A program made the position numbers and the translations under genes. The notes under the pieces are model-generated. The model ran no database searches and was not told the origin of the DNA. It was given only the letters and a program-made list of their open reading frames with translations. DNA of 9,693 bases from an uncultured Lachnospiraceae bacterium (GTDB lineage Bacteria > Bacillota > Clostridia > Lachnospirales > Lachnospiraceae), in contig CAKRWX010000069.1 in NCBI GenBank assembly GCA_934418055.1, positions 1 to 9,693 on the forward strand, written 5' to 3'. How positions within the stretch are numbered: the stretch's first letter is position 1; the number at the start of each line of letters is the position of its first letter. Below, piece by piece: positions 1 to 7,168 of this stretch.

Positions 1-107
1 GCTTCCATCACAACGGTTTCTGGCAGTGCATGGATACCCAGAGAGAGATGAAGAAGTTAGAGGAGCTGTGGCAGAGCGGCCATGCTCCGTGGAAAATCTG
101 GGAGTAA
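1..107 (+). CDS. rfbF: Glucose-1-phosphate cytidylyltransferase, C-terminal end (partial)
   Basis: Only the last 34 codons are in the window, read in the frame that begins at base 3 and stops with TAA at 105-107. The visible peptide contains [12 protein letters not shown] and ends HAPWKIWE, which I recognise as the conserved C-terminus of RfbF-type glucose-1-phosphate cytidylyltransferases. The family converts glucose-1-phosphate and CTP to CDP-glucose in the cytoplasm, the first step of the CDP-deoxyhexose pathways. Its position immediately before rfbG and rfbH, with an 11-base gap holding the rfbG ribosome site, supports the call. The catalytic N-terminal part lies upstream of the window and cannot be checked. 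Confidence 0.88.
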   Translation, partial: FHHNGFWQCMDTQREMKKLEELWQSGHAPWKIWE

Positions 108-118
108 AAGGAGAGTAA

Positions 119-1201
119 ATGGAAATGGCAAGAAAAGACAGCTGGAGTGAACTTCAGGATTTTTACCGCGGCAAGCGGGTTCTGGTCACCGGCCACACAG
201 GCTTCAAAGGAAGCTGGCTGGTGCGGATCCTGATGAATATGGGCGCCGATGTTACCGGCTATGCTTTAAAAGGTCCTACGGATCCGTGTCTGTTTGATGT
301 GGCGGGCCTGGAAGACCATATGGACAGTGTGGAAGGCGATGTACGGGATCTGGCCCATTTAAAAGAAGTATTTGAACGGGTCCGGCCGGAGGTGGTGCTT
401 CACTTGGCGGCACAGCCGATTGTGCGGGATTCCTACAAAGATCCGGTTTACACCTATGAGACGAATGTGATGGGTACGGTCAATGTGCTGGAATGTGTCC
501 GCCTGACTCCATCGGTCCGCTCCTTCTTAAATGTGACCACGGATAAGGTCTACGAGAACAAAGAGTGGGAGTACGGATACCGGGAAAATGATCCGTTAGA
601 CGGTTATGATCCTTATTCCAACAGCAAATCCTGCTCAGAGTTAGTGACCCACAGCTACCAGAAATCCTTCTTCCAGGACGGCAGATGTGCCATTTCCACT
701 TCCCGTGCCGGCAATGTCATCGGCGGTGGTGATTTCGCCAATGACCGGATCATTCCGGACTGCATCCGGGCGGCGGCTGGCGGACGGGCCATCGTGGTGC
801 GGAATCCATTTTCCACCAGACCGTATCAGCATGTATTAGAGCCGCTGGCGGTGTATCTGACCATCGCCATGTGCCAGTGGAAGGATGCAAAATACGCAGG
901 CTATTATAATGTAGGCCCGGACGACCGGGACTGCGTCACCACCGGGGAACTGGCAGATTTATTCTGCAGCGCCTGGGGAGATAACCTTACCTGGGAGAAT
1001 CATTATGACGGCGGTCCCCATGAAGCTAATTTCCTGAAATTAGACTGTTCCAGGATCAAGAGCGTCTTTGGCTGGAAACCGCGGATGTCTGTGAAAGAAG
1101 CCGTAGAATGGACCGTGGAATGGACAAAAGCCTATTTAGACGGTCAGGACATGCTTCAGGTGATGGATCAGCAGATCCAGGCATTCTGGAGTGAGAAATA
1201 A
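119..1201 (+). CDS. rfbG: CDP-glucose 4,6-dehydratase
   Basis: A 360-residue protein of the short-chain dehydrogenase/reductase superfamily that converts CDP-D-glucose to CDP-4-keto-6-deoxy-D-glucose using tightly bound NAD+. The Rossmann glycine motif TGHTGFKGS is at residues 24-32, and LHLAAQP at about 94-100 is the usual NNAG-equivalent strand. The catalytic signature TTDKVYEN (140-147) supplies Thr141/Asp142/Lys143, and YSNSK (166-170) supplies the Tyr-xxx-Lys pair. FKGSWL and RAGNVIGGGD are typical of the CDP-glucose rather than the dTDP-glucose dehydratases. Length fits the family. ATG at 119 was chosen because AAGGAG lies at 108-113, five bases upstream; the in-frame ATG two codons later is less well placed. 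It sits between rfbF and rfbH in the usual order of dideoxyhexose clusters. Confidence 0.95.
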   Translation: MEMARKDSWSELQDFYRGKRVLVTGHTGFKGSWLVRILMNMGADVTGYALKGPTDPCLFDVAGLEDHMDSVEGDVRDLAHLKEVFERVRPEVVLHLAAQPIVRDSYKDPVYTYETNVMGTVNVLECVRLTPSVRSFLNVTTDKVYENKEWEYGYRENDPLDGYDPYSNSKSCSELVTHSYQKSFFQDGRCAISTSRAGNVIGGGDFANDRIIPDCIRAAAGGRAIVVRNPFSTRPYQHVLEPLAVYLTIAMCQWKDAKYAGYYNVGPDDRDCVTTGELADLFCSAWGDNLTWENHYDGGPHEANFLKLDCSRIKSVFGWKPRMSVKEAVEWTVEWTKAYLDGQDMLQVMDQQIQAFWSEK

Positions 1202-1216
1202 GAAGGAGTAAAAACC

Positions 1217-2557
1217 ATGTTTGAACATAAAACAGAAGCGCAGGCAAGAGAAGAGATCTTAAACCTGGTGGCGGAATACTGCGACCGCTTCCACCAGAAG
1301 AAACCATACGAGGAGGGCGACCGGATCCCATACGCTTCCAGAGTCTATGATCATCAGGAGATGGTCAATCTGGTAGACAGCTCCCTGGAATTCTGGCTGA
1401 CCTCCGGCCGTTATACCGTAGAATTTGAGAAGAAGCTGGCAGAATACCTTCATGTCCGCTATGCGGCGCTGGTAAACTCCGGTTCTTCTGCCAATCTGAT
1501 CGCTTTCATGACCCTGACTTCCCCATTACTGGGTGAGAGAAGAGTCAAGAGAGGGGACGAGGTGATCACCGTGGCAGCCGGTTTCCCGACCACGGTAACT
1601 CCGGTGATCCAGTACGGGGCAGTTCCGGTATTTGTGGATGTGACCATCCCTCAGTATAACATCGATGTGACAAGGTTAGAGGAGGCTTACTCTGAGAAGA
1701 CCAAGGCCGTTATGATCGCCCATACTTTAGGCAATCCGTTTGATCTGGCGGCGGTAAAGGCTTTCTGTGACCGCCATGGCCTGTGGCTGGTGGAGGACAA
1801 CTGTGACGCTTTAGGAACCCGTTACACGATGAATGGGGAAGAAAAATTCACCGGAACGGTTGGTGATATTGGAACCTCCAGCTTCTATCCGCCTCACCAC
1901 ATGACCATGGGAGAAGGCGGTGCGGTTTACACCGATAACCCGTTATTAAATAAGATCATCCGCTCCATGCGTGACTGGGGCCGTGACTGTGTCTGTGCTT
2001 CTGGACAGGACAATTTATGCGGACACCGCTTCGACCGCCAGTATGGAGAGCTTCCGCTGGGATATGATCACAAATATGTATACTCCCATTTCGGATATAA
2101 CTTAAAAGCGACCGACCTGCAGGCGGCTATCGGCTGCGCCCAGATCGAGAAATTCCCATCCTTCGTAGAGAAGAGACGTCATAATTTCGACCGTCTGCAC
2201 AAGGCGCTGGAGGGCTTAGAGGACCGCCTGATCTTACCGGAGGCAGCGCCCAATTCACGCCCAAGCTGGTTTGGCTTCTTAATTACCTGTAAGGAAGGCA
2301 CCGACCGCAATAAAGTGGTCCAGTACGTGGAATCCAGGGGCGTCCAGACCCGTATGTTATTTGCCGGCAACCTGATCAAACACCCATGCTTCGATGAGAT
2401 GCGGGCAGAAGGCAAGGGCTACCGGGTTGTTGGTGACCTGACCAACACCGACCGGATCATGCGCGATACCTTCTGGGTCGGCGTTTACCCAGGTATGAAT
2501 GATGAAATGATCGATTACATGGCAAAGACCATCCGGGAGGCGCTTGATGAGCAGTAA
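1217..2557 (+). CDS. rfbH: CDP-4-keto-6-deoxyglucose 3-dehydrase (E1), PMP/[2Fe-2S] enzyme
   Basis: A 446-residue member of the DegT/DnrJ/EryC1/StrS fold. RfbH/AscC enzymes use pyridoxamine phosphate plus a [2Fe-2S] cluster to remove the C3 hydroxyl of CDP-4-keto-6-deoxyglucose, the committed step to 3,6-dideoxyhexoses. The residue normally lysine in this fold is His227 within FYPPHHMTMGEGG, as expected for an E1 dehydrase and not for a simple aminotransferase. Probable cluster cysteines are Cys196 (VEDNCDALG), Cys258, Cys260 and Cys268 (CVC then C after seven residues). The gap between the first two is 61 residues, four more than I recall for the Yersinia enzyme, because of a longer loop around TMNGEEKFTG. 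The start has AAGGAG at 1203-1208. The 15-base gap to rfbG and the overlap with licD indicate one operon. A reductase partner (E3) is not visible here. Confidence 0.95.
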   Translation: MFEHKTEAQAREEILNLVAEYCDRFHQKKPYEEGDRIPYASRVYDHQEMVNLVDSSLEFWLTSGRYTVEFEKKLAEYLHVRYAALVNSGSSANLIAFMTLTSPLLGERRVKRGDEVITVAAGFPTTVTPVIQYGAVPVFVDVTIPQYNIDVTRLEEAYSEKTKAVMIAHTLGNPFDLAAVKAFCDRHGLWLVEDNCDALGTRYTMNGEEKFTGTVGDIGTSSFYPPHHMTMGEGGAVYTDNPLLNKIIRSMRDWGRDCVCASGQDNLCGHRFDRQYGELPLGYDHKYVYSHFGYNLKATDLQAAIGCAQIEKFPSFVEKRRHNFDRLHKALEGLEDRLILPEAAPNSRPSWFGFLITCKEGTDRNKVVQYVESRGVQTRMLFAGNLIKHPCFDEMRAEGKGYRVVGDLTNTDRIMRDTFWVGVYPGMNDEMIDYMAKTIREALDEQ

Positions 2558-3392
2558 AACTTACGATCTGTCAGCGGTTCACGGAGCAGATCTGGCGATC
2601 CTAAAGGAAATCGACCGGATCTGCCGAAAGCACAAGATCCAGTATCTGATGGATGCAGGGACCCTTTTAGGGGCTGTCCGCCACAAGGGATTTATCCCAT
2701 GGGACGATGACGCAGATGTGGCATTTACCAGAGAAAACTATGAAAAATTCAAAACGGTGGTCCGGGACGAGCTTCCGGAGGGCATGGAATTTCTGGAGCC
2801 GGATCAGATGCAGGGGGGAAAAGCATTTTTCGATTTCACCCCAAGAATCCTCTATTTAAACAGCAAAACCCATGAGGACGGACCGGAGATGGATTTTTAC
2901 GACGGCAAACTGAACCATATCTATGTGGATCTGTTTATCCAGGACCGTCTTCCGGACAATAAGCTGGCAGCGGGCTGGACGAAGCTGGTGCAGACGGTGA
3001 TCTACGGCTTTGCCATGGGACACCGTTATCATCTGGATTACTCCAAGTACAGCCAGGTCAATAAGATCTGTGTGGGCGCCTTGGCGCTCATTGGCAAGTG
3101 TATCCCTATGAACCTGATCCGGAACATGCAGCACGCCGTGGCGGTGAAGGACCGGAACAGGGACACAGACCAGTATTATTACAGCAATTATGCGCCGGAT
3201 TATTTTTATGTCACGGTGCGCCGTCACTGGGTAGACCAGGTGGTGGATCTGCCGTTTGAAAATATGAAGCTGATGGCGCCGTCCGGCTGGCATCAGATCC
3301 TGGCATGGCTCTACGGCGATTACATGACCCCGCCTCCAGAAGACAAGCAGGTTCCTACCCACTCCAGCATGGAGATTGAAGTTTATCGGTAA
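2547..3392 (+). CDS. LicD-family phosphotransferase
   Basis: A 281-residue LicD-family protein. The diagnostic block runs from about residue 38 to 58: GTLLGAVRHKGF followed by IPWDDDADV, with the aspartates of PWDDD (53-55) and Asp57 the probable metal-binding residues of this nucleotidyltransferase-like fold. LicD proteins transfer phosphocholine, or in relatives other alditol-phosphate groups, from CDP-activated donors to cell-surface glycans; the donor here cannot be told from sequence. I chose ATG at 2547, not TTG at 2544, because GGGAGG at 2535-2540 is spaced six bases from the ATG. The gene overlaps the end of rfbH by 11 bases, so translation is probably coupled, and the product is likely to decorate the polymer made by this operon. 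No choline kinase or cytidylyltransferase gene is visible. Confidence 0.92.
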   Translation: MSSKTYDLSAVHGADLAILKEIDRICRKHKIQYLMDAGTLLGAVRHKGFIPWDDDADVAFTRENYEKFKTVVRDELPEGMEFLEPDQMQGGKAFFDFTPRILYLNSKTHEDGPEMDFYDGKLNHIYVDLFIQDRLPDNKLAAGWTKLVQTVIYGFAMGHRYHLDYSKYSQVNKICVGALALIGKCIPMNLIRNMQHAVAVKDRNRDTDQYYYSNYAPDYFYVTVRRHWVDQVVDLPFENMKLMAPSGWHQILAWLYGDYMTPPPEDKQVPTHSSMEIEVYR

Positions 3393-3420
3393 AAATTCGT
3401 TTGCCATGAAGGAGAGGACT

Positions 3421-5793
3421 ATGGGGAATACAAAAGAAAAAGAACGGCTTTCCGCAGTTCTTCTGACCATAGCAGTGCTGGGAGCCTTGCTTTTTTCTGT
3501 TGACCGGCTGTTTTTTCATGGGATTCTTGGCGCGTGTATCCGCCTGTCAGAGACCCATGAGATGGCGCTGGAACTGATGATCCTTGGGATGGTCACTTTT
3601 ATCCTTCTGACCTTTGCACCATGGAAATGGAAGATCGGTGGATTACTTTTGTTTTTTGGCGGTTTTCTGTGGATACACCGGATACTGATCCCGATTCTGG
3701 TATCCGGGTGTTATCTGGCGGTGATCTGTCTGATCGGAATGAACATCGGCAGAGAAAAACTGGGGCTGCTCCGGAATTTCCTGAAGGGAAGTGCGACGGT
3801 GATCACGTTGTTCTGTTTTATGTCTGCGGTGGGAATTGGAAGTATCCCGTGGTTGTCCACAGCGGTGCTGGCGGCAGGCGGTGTGGCGGCGATCCGGTGC
3901 TGGCGAGGAAAATGGGTGTGGAGTGCCAGTCTTTTATGTCATAGGAAACTTCGCCCTATGACACAAAAAACGCTCCGCGGGATCGCACTGCGGCGGAGTG
4001 GAAGAGTGTCGCTAAAGCGACCCGCCGCAGGCGGAGAATCCTGCGAGCAGGATTCTTTTTTAAGAGATACCAGCCAAAATCAGATCGTTCAGAAGCTTGG
4101 TCTTACGTTTGTTCTTTTGATTCTCGCCCTTCAGGCAGGCCGGATGAACGGGGCTGTTGATTTTGACAGTCTGTGGTATGGCGTGAGAAGCAGCAAGATC
4201 CTGGATATGGGAAAGGGAATTTACGAAAATCCCGGCATGATCGGTGTCGTTTATACCTACTCGAAGGGATTGGAGACCTTAACACTCCCATTATCCGTGC
4301 TTCCGTCCTTCAGTTTCCAGATCTCGTTCAACTGGTGGCTGCTGATCCTGACCCTGTATGGTGTATACAGAACTGCCAGCCACATGATGAGCCCGAAAAT
4401 GGCCGGATATCTGGTTATCTTTTTAAGCGCTGTTCCGGCGATCACGAATATGTCCATTACGGCGAAAACAGATATCATTACCCTGTTATTCCAGGTGGTG
4501 ATGATCGAAGAACTGATCCGCTCCCGAAAGGGAGAAGCGGGGGCTTTGGCATACGCGGCAGGAGCATTCCTTCTTTCCTGGACCATGAAGCCCACGGCGC
4601 TGCTGTTTTCCAGCGCGGTGTTTGGCATGGGAGTTCTCAGGAATCTGGGATTGTGGCAGCAGAGATGGAAAATGGCAGGTGGATGGCGGCTCAAAACGGA
4701 GAATTCCACCGAAAACAGAGATGGCGTGATCTGTGTGGCACTTGCTCTGGCGGCTCTCATGGGCATCTGGGCAAGAACACTTCTGATCACAGGGATCCCG
4801 GTTACCTCCGTCTTTTCTTCCATCTTTACCCGGATGGGATTTACCCTGAAATACCCATTCAGTGTCCAGACCATTCCTAATGCGGGAGAATCCTTAGGGA
4901 TGGCGGCATGGTTAAGCGAGGGCATGAAAAGACTGCTGGAACTGCTGTTTGCCCCCACATCGGGCGAGATGCTTCATGTATTTGTAGCCTGGGGAGCCCT
5001 GAGCCTGTGGTTTGTGATCGCCCTGCTGTGTGTGCTGAAGCTCCAGGGAGTATCAGGACAATCCCACCGGTACTTTTTCTGGATTTTGCTTCCATTTACC
5101 GCAGGAAATCTTTTAAGTCTATTGATGCTGACCCAGGTAGACGGAAACTATTTTGAACTGCTCTATGTCCTATGGGGCATCTGGGGGTTTGCAGCATTGG
5201 ACCAGTTAAAGCCGGGCTGTTTAAAGAAAACTGCTTATGGGATGGCAGTCGTGGTTATCTGTTATGGCGGTCTGATCACAGGTCTCACCAACTGGAGTCA
5301 GAGTGGTTGTCAGGGCTTGTTTCCGGCAAAAATGATCCATAGAGGCTACTACGATCATGAGCTGGCGGCCAGGGATCGTTTTGCAGCAGAAGGAAAAGGA
5401 GAAATCTGGAATCTTCTGGCAGCTGACAGCCGAACCAGAGTGATCGCCATAGGAAGACACACCGAGTCCTTATATCTGCCATGCTGTGTCCAGACATACG
5501 AGGACGTGACCGGAAGCCAGGGAAATGTGATGCTGGTGAAGACCATGGACAATTTTGTGGAGTTTCTGGATTATGCAAAGACCGATTACATCTATATGGA
5601 AGCCGGATATATGGTTGAAGGGGAGCGGGCAGACACATTGACCTGTGACCTGGTGGAATATGGAATCTTAACGCCGGTGTGTTATGAAAATGGCAATGTT
5701 CTGGCCCGTGTAGATGTTCACGGAGAAAAGACAGAAGAATCGGAAGAGAAGCTTGTAGAATTCAAACAAAACCGTCGGTTACAGGAACCGTGA
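3421..5793 (+). CDS. Large polytopic membrane protein, probable GT-C type glycosyltransferase
   Basis: About 790 residues. Hydrophobic segments begin at roughly residues 10-27, 50-68, 70-107 and 125-158, resume at 226-240 and continue to about 624; the last 165 or so residues look soluble. After the 226-240 segment comes an extracytoplasmic-type loop containing DFDSLWYG with Asp247 and Asp249, reminiscent of the acidic motif in the first loop of GT-C lipid-linked-sugar transferases. I do not recognise a named family, so function is inferred from this layout and from the GtrB-like gene downstream, which could supply an undecaprenyl-phosphate sugar donor. ATG 3421 was chosen over an upstream in-frame TTG (3376) and ATG (3406) because AAGGAG at 3409-3414 is six bases away. 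Residues about 173-214 are encoded by an inserted palindromic repeat and form a basic, arginine-rich stretch between membrane segments. An O-antigen-polymerase-like role is also possible. Confidence 0.75.
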   Translation: MGNTKEKERLSAVLLTIAVLGALLFSVDRLFFHGILGACIRLSETHEMALELMILGMVTFILLTFAPWKWKIGGLLLFFGGFLWIHRILIPILVSGCYLAVICLIGMNIGREKLGLLRNFLKGSATVITLFCFMSAVGIGSIPWLSTAVLAAGGVAAIRCWRGKWVWSASLLCHRKLRPMTQKTLRGIALRRSGRVSLKRPAAGGESCEQDSFLRDTSQNQIVQKLGLTFVLLILALQAGRMNGAVDFDSLWYGVRSSKILDMGKGIYENPGMIGVVYTYSKGLETLTLPLSVLPSFSFQISFNWWLLILTLYGVYRTASHMMSPKMAGYLVIFLSAVPAITNMSITAKTDIITLLFQVVMIEELIRSRKGEAGALAYAAGAFLLSWTMKPTALLFSSAVFGMGVLRNLGLWQQRWKMAGGWRLKTENSTENRDGVICVALALAALMGIWARTLLITGIPVTSVFSSIFTRMGFTLKYPFSVQTIPNAGESLGMAAWLSEGMKRLLELLFAPTSGEMLHVFVAWGALSLWFVIALLCVLKLQGVSGQSHRYFFWILLPFTAGNLLSLLMLTQVDGNYFELLYVLWGIWGFAALDQLKPGCLKKTAYGMAVVVICYGGLITGLTNWSQSGCQGLFPAKMIHRGYYDHELAARDRFAAEGKGEIWNLLAADSRTRVIAIGRHTESLYLPCCVQTYEDVTGSQGNVMLVKTMDNFVEFLDYAKTDYIYMEAGYMVEGERADTLTCDLVEYGILTPVCYENGNVLARVDVHGEKTEESEEKLVEFKQNRRLQEP
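3937..4061 (+). repeat. Hairpin-rich palindromic repeat inserted in frame in the membrane-protein gene
   Basis: Three stacked dyads lie here. First, TGTCATAGG (3937-3945) pairs perfectly with CCTATGACA (3955-3963). Second, CTGCGGCGG (3988-3996) pairs with CCGCCGCAG (4022-4030) and encloses a smaller hairpin GTCGCT/AGCGAC (4008-4013 and 4016-4021). Third, AGAATCCTGC (4035-4044) pairs with GCAGGATTCT (4047-4056) and runs into T-rich sequence. Composition and encoded peptide (LRPMTQKTLRG, then RRSGRVSLKRPAAGG) differ sharply from the hydrophobic protein on both sides. This looks like a small non-autonomous repeat family of the MITE or REP type. I recall similar peptide strings as common spurious ORFs in Lachnospiraceae genomes, but could not check. 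Outer ends are uncertain: no clear target-site duplication is visible, and the limits given are those of the dyads. Confidence 0.72.
4035..4061 (+). terminator. Intrinsic-terminator-like hairpin inside a coding region
   Basis: A perfect 10-bp stem, AGAATCCTGC against GCAGGATTCT, with at most a 2-4 base loop (CGAG if the inner pair is open), is followed by six T (4056-4061). By form this is a Rho-independent terminator on the + strand, and it is the 3' end of the inserted repeat. It falls in the middle of an open reading frame, so a translating ribosome would normally keep it from folding. Activity is inferred; it may matter only when translation stalls. Confidence 0.5.
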
Positions 5794-5794
5794 C

Positions 5795-5800
5795 TATAAT
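5795..5800 (+). promoter_or_regulatory. Isolated perfect -10 hexamer upstream of the GtrB-like gene
   Basis: TATAAT lies just after the stop of the membrane-protein gene and about 100 bases before the next gene. No convincing -35 hexamer is found 16-18 bases upstream, and the TG dinucleotide (5791-5792) is one base too far away for a proper extended -10. A 5-bp dyad, CGGTT/AACCG, sits directly before it. The 109-base gap 5794-5902 holds no T-run terminator. The following gene may therefore be read from the operon, from this weak promoter, or both. Confidence 0.25.
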
Positions 5801-5902
5801 CGCAGTTCCATAAGCCTGGGAAATGTGCAGATGTAACGTGAAATAGAAGGTGATGTGGATCATGAAGGATCGCAGACAGACAACAAGTAGGAAAGGAAAA
5901 CC

Positions 5903-6847
5903 ATGAGACGTTTATTATCAGTAGTAGTATCGGTATATAACGAGGAGGAAGCGTTGACGCAGTTCTATCAGGTGACGGAAGGGATCTTAAAGACCATTTC
6001 CTGGGATTACGAACTGGTGTTTGTCAATGATGGGAGCAGGGACCAGAGCCTTTCCATCTTAAACCGTTTAGCAGATAGTAACCCGAAGGTCAAGGTGGTC
6101 AGCTTCTCACGGAACTTCGGCCATGAGGCGGCCATGATCGCGGGAATCGATTATAGCCAGGGAGACGGCATCATCTGTATGGACGCGGATCTGCAGCATC
6201 CACCGGCCTGCATTCCGGAGATCATCCGACGCTTTGAGGCCGGATACGAAGTGATCAATATGGTGCGGACGAAAAACGAATCCGCCGGATGGTTTAAGAA
6301 TATAGCATCGTCAGCATTTTATAAGCTGATCAATGCCCTGTCGGATGTGAAGTTCGAGAGCAATGCATCGGATTTCTTTGCTATCAGCCGGAATGTGGCG
6401 GCTGTTTTGAAGGAAAACTACCGGGAAAAGGTCCGCTTTTTAAGGGGATATGTCCAGAATGTGGGATTTCCGAAAACAACGATAGAATATGAAGCGAGAG
6501 CAAGGGTGGCAGGAGAGAGCAAGTACAGTATCCGGAAATTGTTTCAGTTTTCTGTGAATACCATCGTCTGCTTTTCCAATCTGCCGTTGAAGCTGGGGAT
6601 CTTTGCAGGGATTTTCGCAGGCTTTTTAGGGCTTGTGGTACTGGTCTACACGCTGTTTACCAGAAACGGAGCACCCAGCGGTTATGCGACGATCGTTATC
6701 CTGAATTGTTTTATGTTTGCGATCCTGTTTCTGATCGTTGGCATTATTGGTGAATATATCTCAATTTTATTTACAGAATTGAAAGACAGACCGATTTATA
6801 TTGTGCAGAATACCAGAAATTTAGGGGAAAATATAAAAAATTCATAA
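5903..6847 (+). CDS. GtrB/DPM1-type family 2 glycosyltransferase (polyprenyl-phosphate sugar transferase)
   Basis: A 314-residue protein with a GT2 catalytic domain and two C-terminal membrane helices, the layout of bactoprenol glucosyltransferase GtrB and its relatives. The N-terminus has SVVVSVYNEEE; nucleotide-binding Asp43 is in FVNDGSRD; the DxD-type metal motif is MDADLQHPP (93-101, Asp94 and Asp96). The GESKYS motif (204-209), typical of this subgroup, comes just before the first helix at about 232-252; the second is about 264-290. The family transfers a hexose from a nucleotide sugar to undecaprenyl phosphate on the cytoplasmic face; the sugar cannot be read from sequence. The start has AAAGGA at 5892-5897, five bases upstream. 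The preceding membrane protein could be the transferase that uses the lipid-linked sugar. No GtrA-type flippase gene is seen. Confidence 0.92.
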   Translation: MRRLLSVVVSVYNEEEALTQFYQVTEGILKTISWDYELVFVNDGSRDQSLSILNRLADSNPKVKVVSFSRNFGHEAAMIAGIDYSQGDGIICMDADLQHPPACIPEIIRRFEAGYEVINMVRTKNESAGWFKNIASSAFYKLINALSDVKFESNASDFFAISRNVAAVLKENYREKVRFLRGYVQNVGFPKTTIEYEARARVAGESKYSIRKLFQFSVNTIVCFSNLPLKLGIFAGIFAGFLGLVVLVYTLFTRNGAPSGYATIVILNCFMFAILFLIVGIIGEYISILFTELKDRPIYIVQNTRNLGENIKNS

Positions 6848-6919
6848 AAAGATAACATATCGCCCCTAAGTTGACCAAATTTAGGATACACTGTCTTCGA
6901 GTAAGGAGATGGTTAAATC

Positions 6920-7159
6920 ATGAAAATTTGTGAAGCAACAACGCTTCGGATCAAAGAACTTCGCAAAGAAAAAAGAATGACCGTTTATTCCCTGATCTAC
7001 CAGAGTGGAATGCCAGCTTCTACTGTGAAAAGTATTCTCAGTGGAAAAAGTAAAAATCCGGGGATTGTAAATATTGAAAAAATCGCTGAAGGGTTAGGGG
7101 TGACGATCCGGGAGTTTTACGATTCAGAAATATTTGATAATCTTGATCCAGAAGACTAA
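6920..7159 (+). CDS. XRE-family helix-turn-helix transcriptional regulator
   Basis: A 79-residue protein that is essentially one Cro/C1-type DNA-binding domain. Residues about 9-66 carry the five-helix pattern: LRIKELRKEKRMTVYSL, then the recognition region SGMPASTVKSILSG, then NPGIVNIEKIAEGLGVTIREFY. No effector or dimerisation domain follows. Its targets are unknown. AAGGAG at 6903-6908 lies eleven bases before the ATG, rather far but usable. The gene is visibly richer in A and T than its neighbours and has no functional link to the glycan genes before it or pyrC after it, so it may be a later arrival. The 72-base upstream gap contains short repeats (AAATTTAGG and CCCCTAA) that could be an operator. 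Confidence 0.88.
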   Translation: MKICEATTLRIKELRKEKRMTVYSLIYQSGMPASTVKSILSGKSKNPGIVNIEKIAEGLGVTIREFYDSEIFDNLDPED

Positions 7160-7168
7160 AAACAATGA

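Noticed and set aside
2856..3470. 204-codon open frame on the minus strand opposite licD and the start of the membrane-protein gene
   Set aside because: It lies antisense to a clear LicD gene, has no ribosome site worth naming, and its composition is that of a codon shadow.
4173..4958. Long open frames on both strands within the membrane-protein gene
   Set aside because: Their translations have no hydrophobic pattern or recognisable motif, while the third frame gives a continuous multispan protein.
5853..5906. A 17-codon ORF that overlaps the GtrB-like start by ATGA, with AGAAGG just upstream
   Set aside because: It could mediate translational coupling, but its sequence is nondescript and the downstream gene has its own good AAAGGA site, so it cannot be separated from chance.
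6871..6890. TTGACC followed by GATACA as a promoter for the XRE gene
   Set aside because: The spacing between the two is only eight bases, too short for a sigma-A promoter, and no other -10 fits at 16-18 bases.
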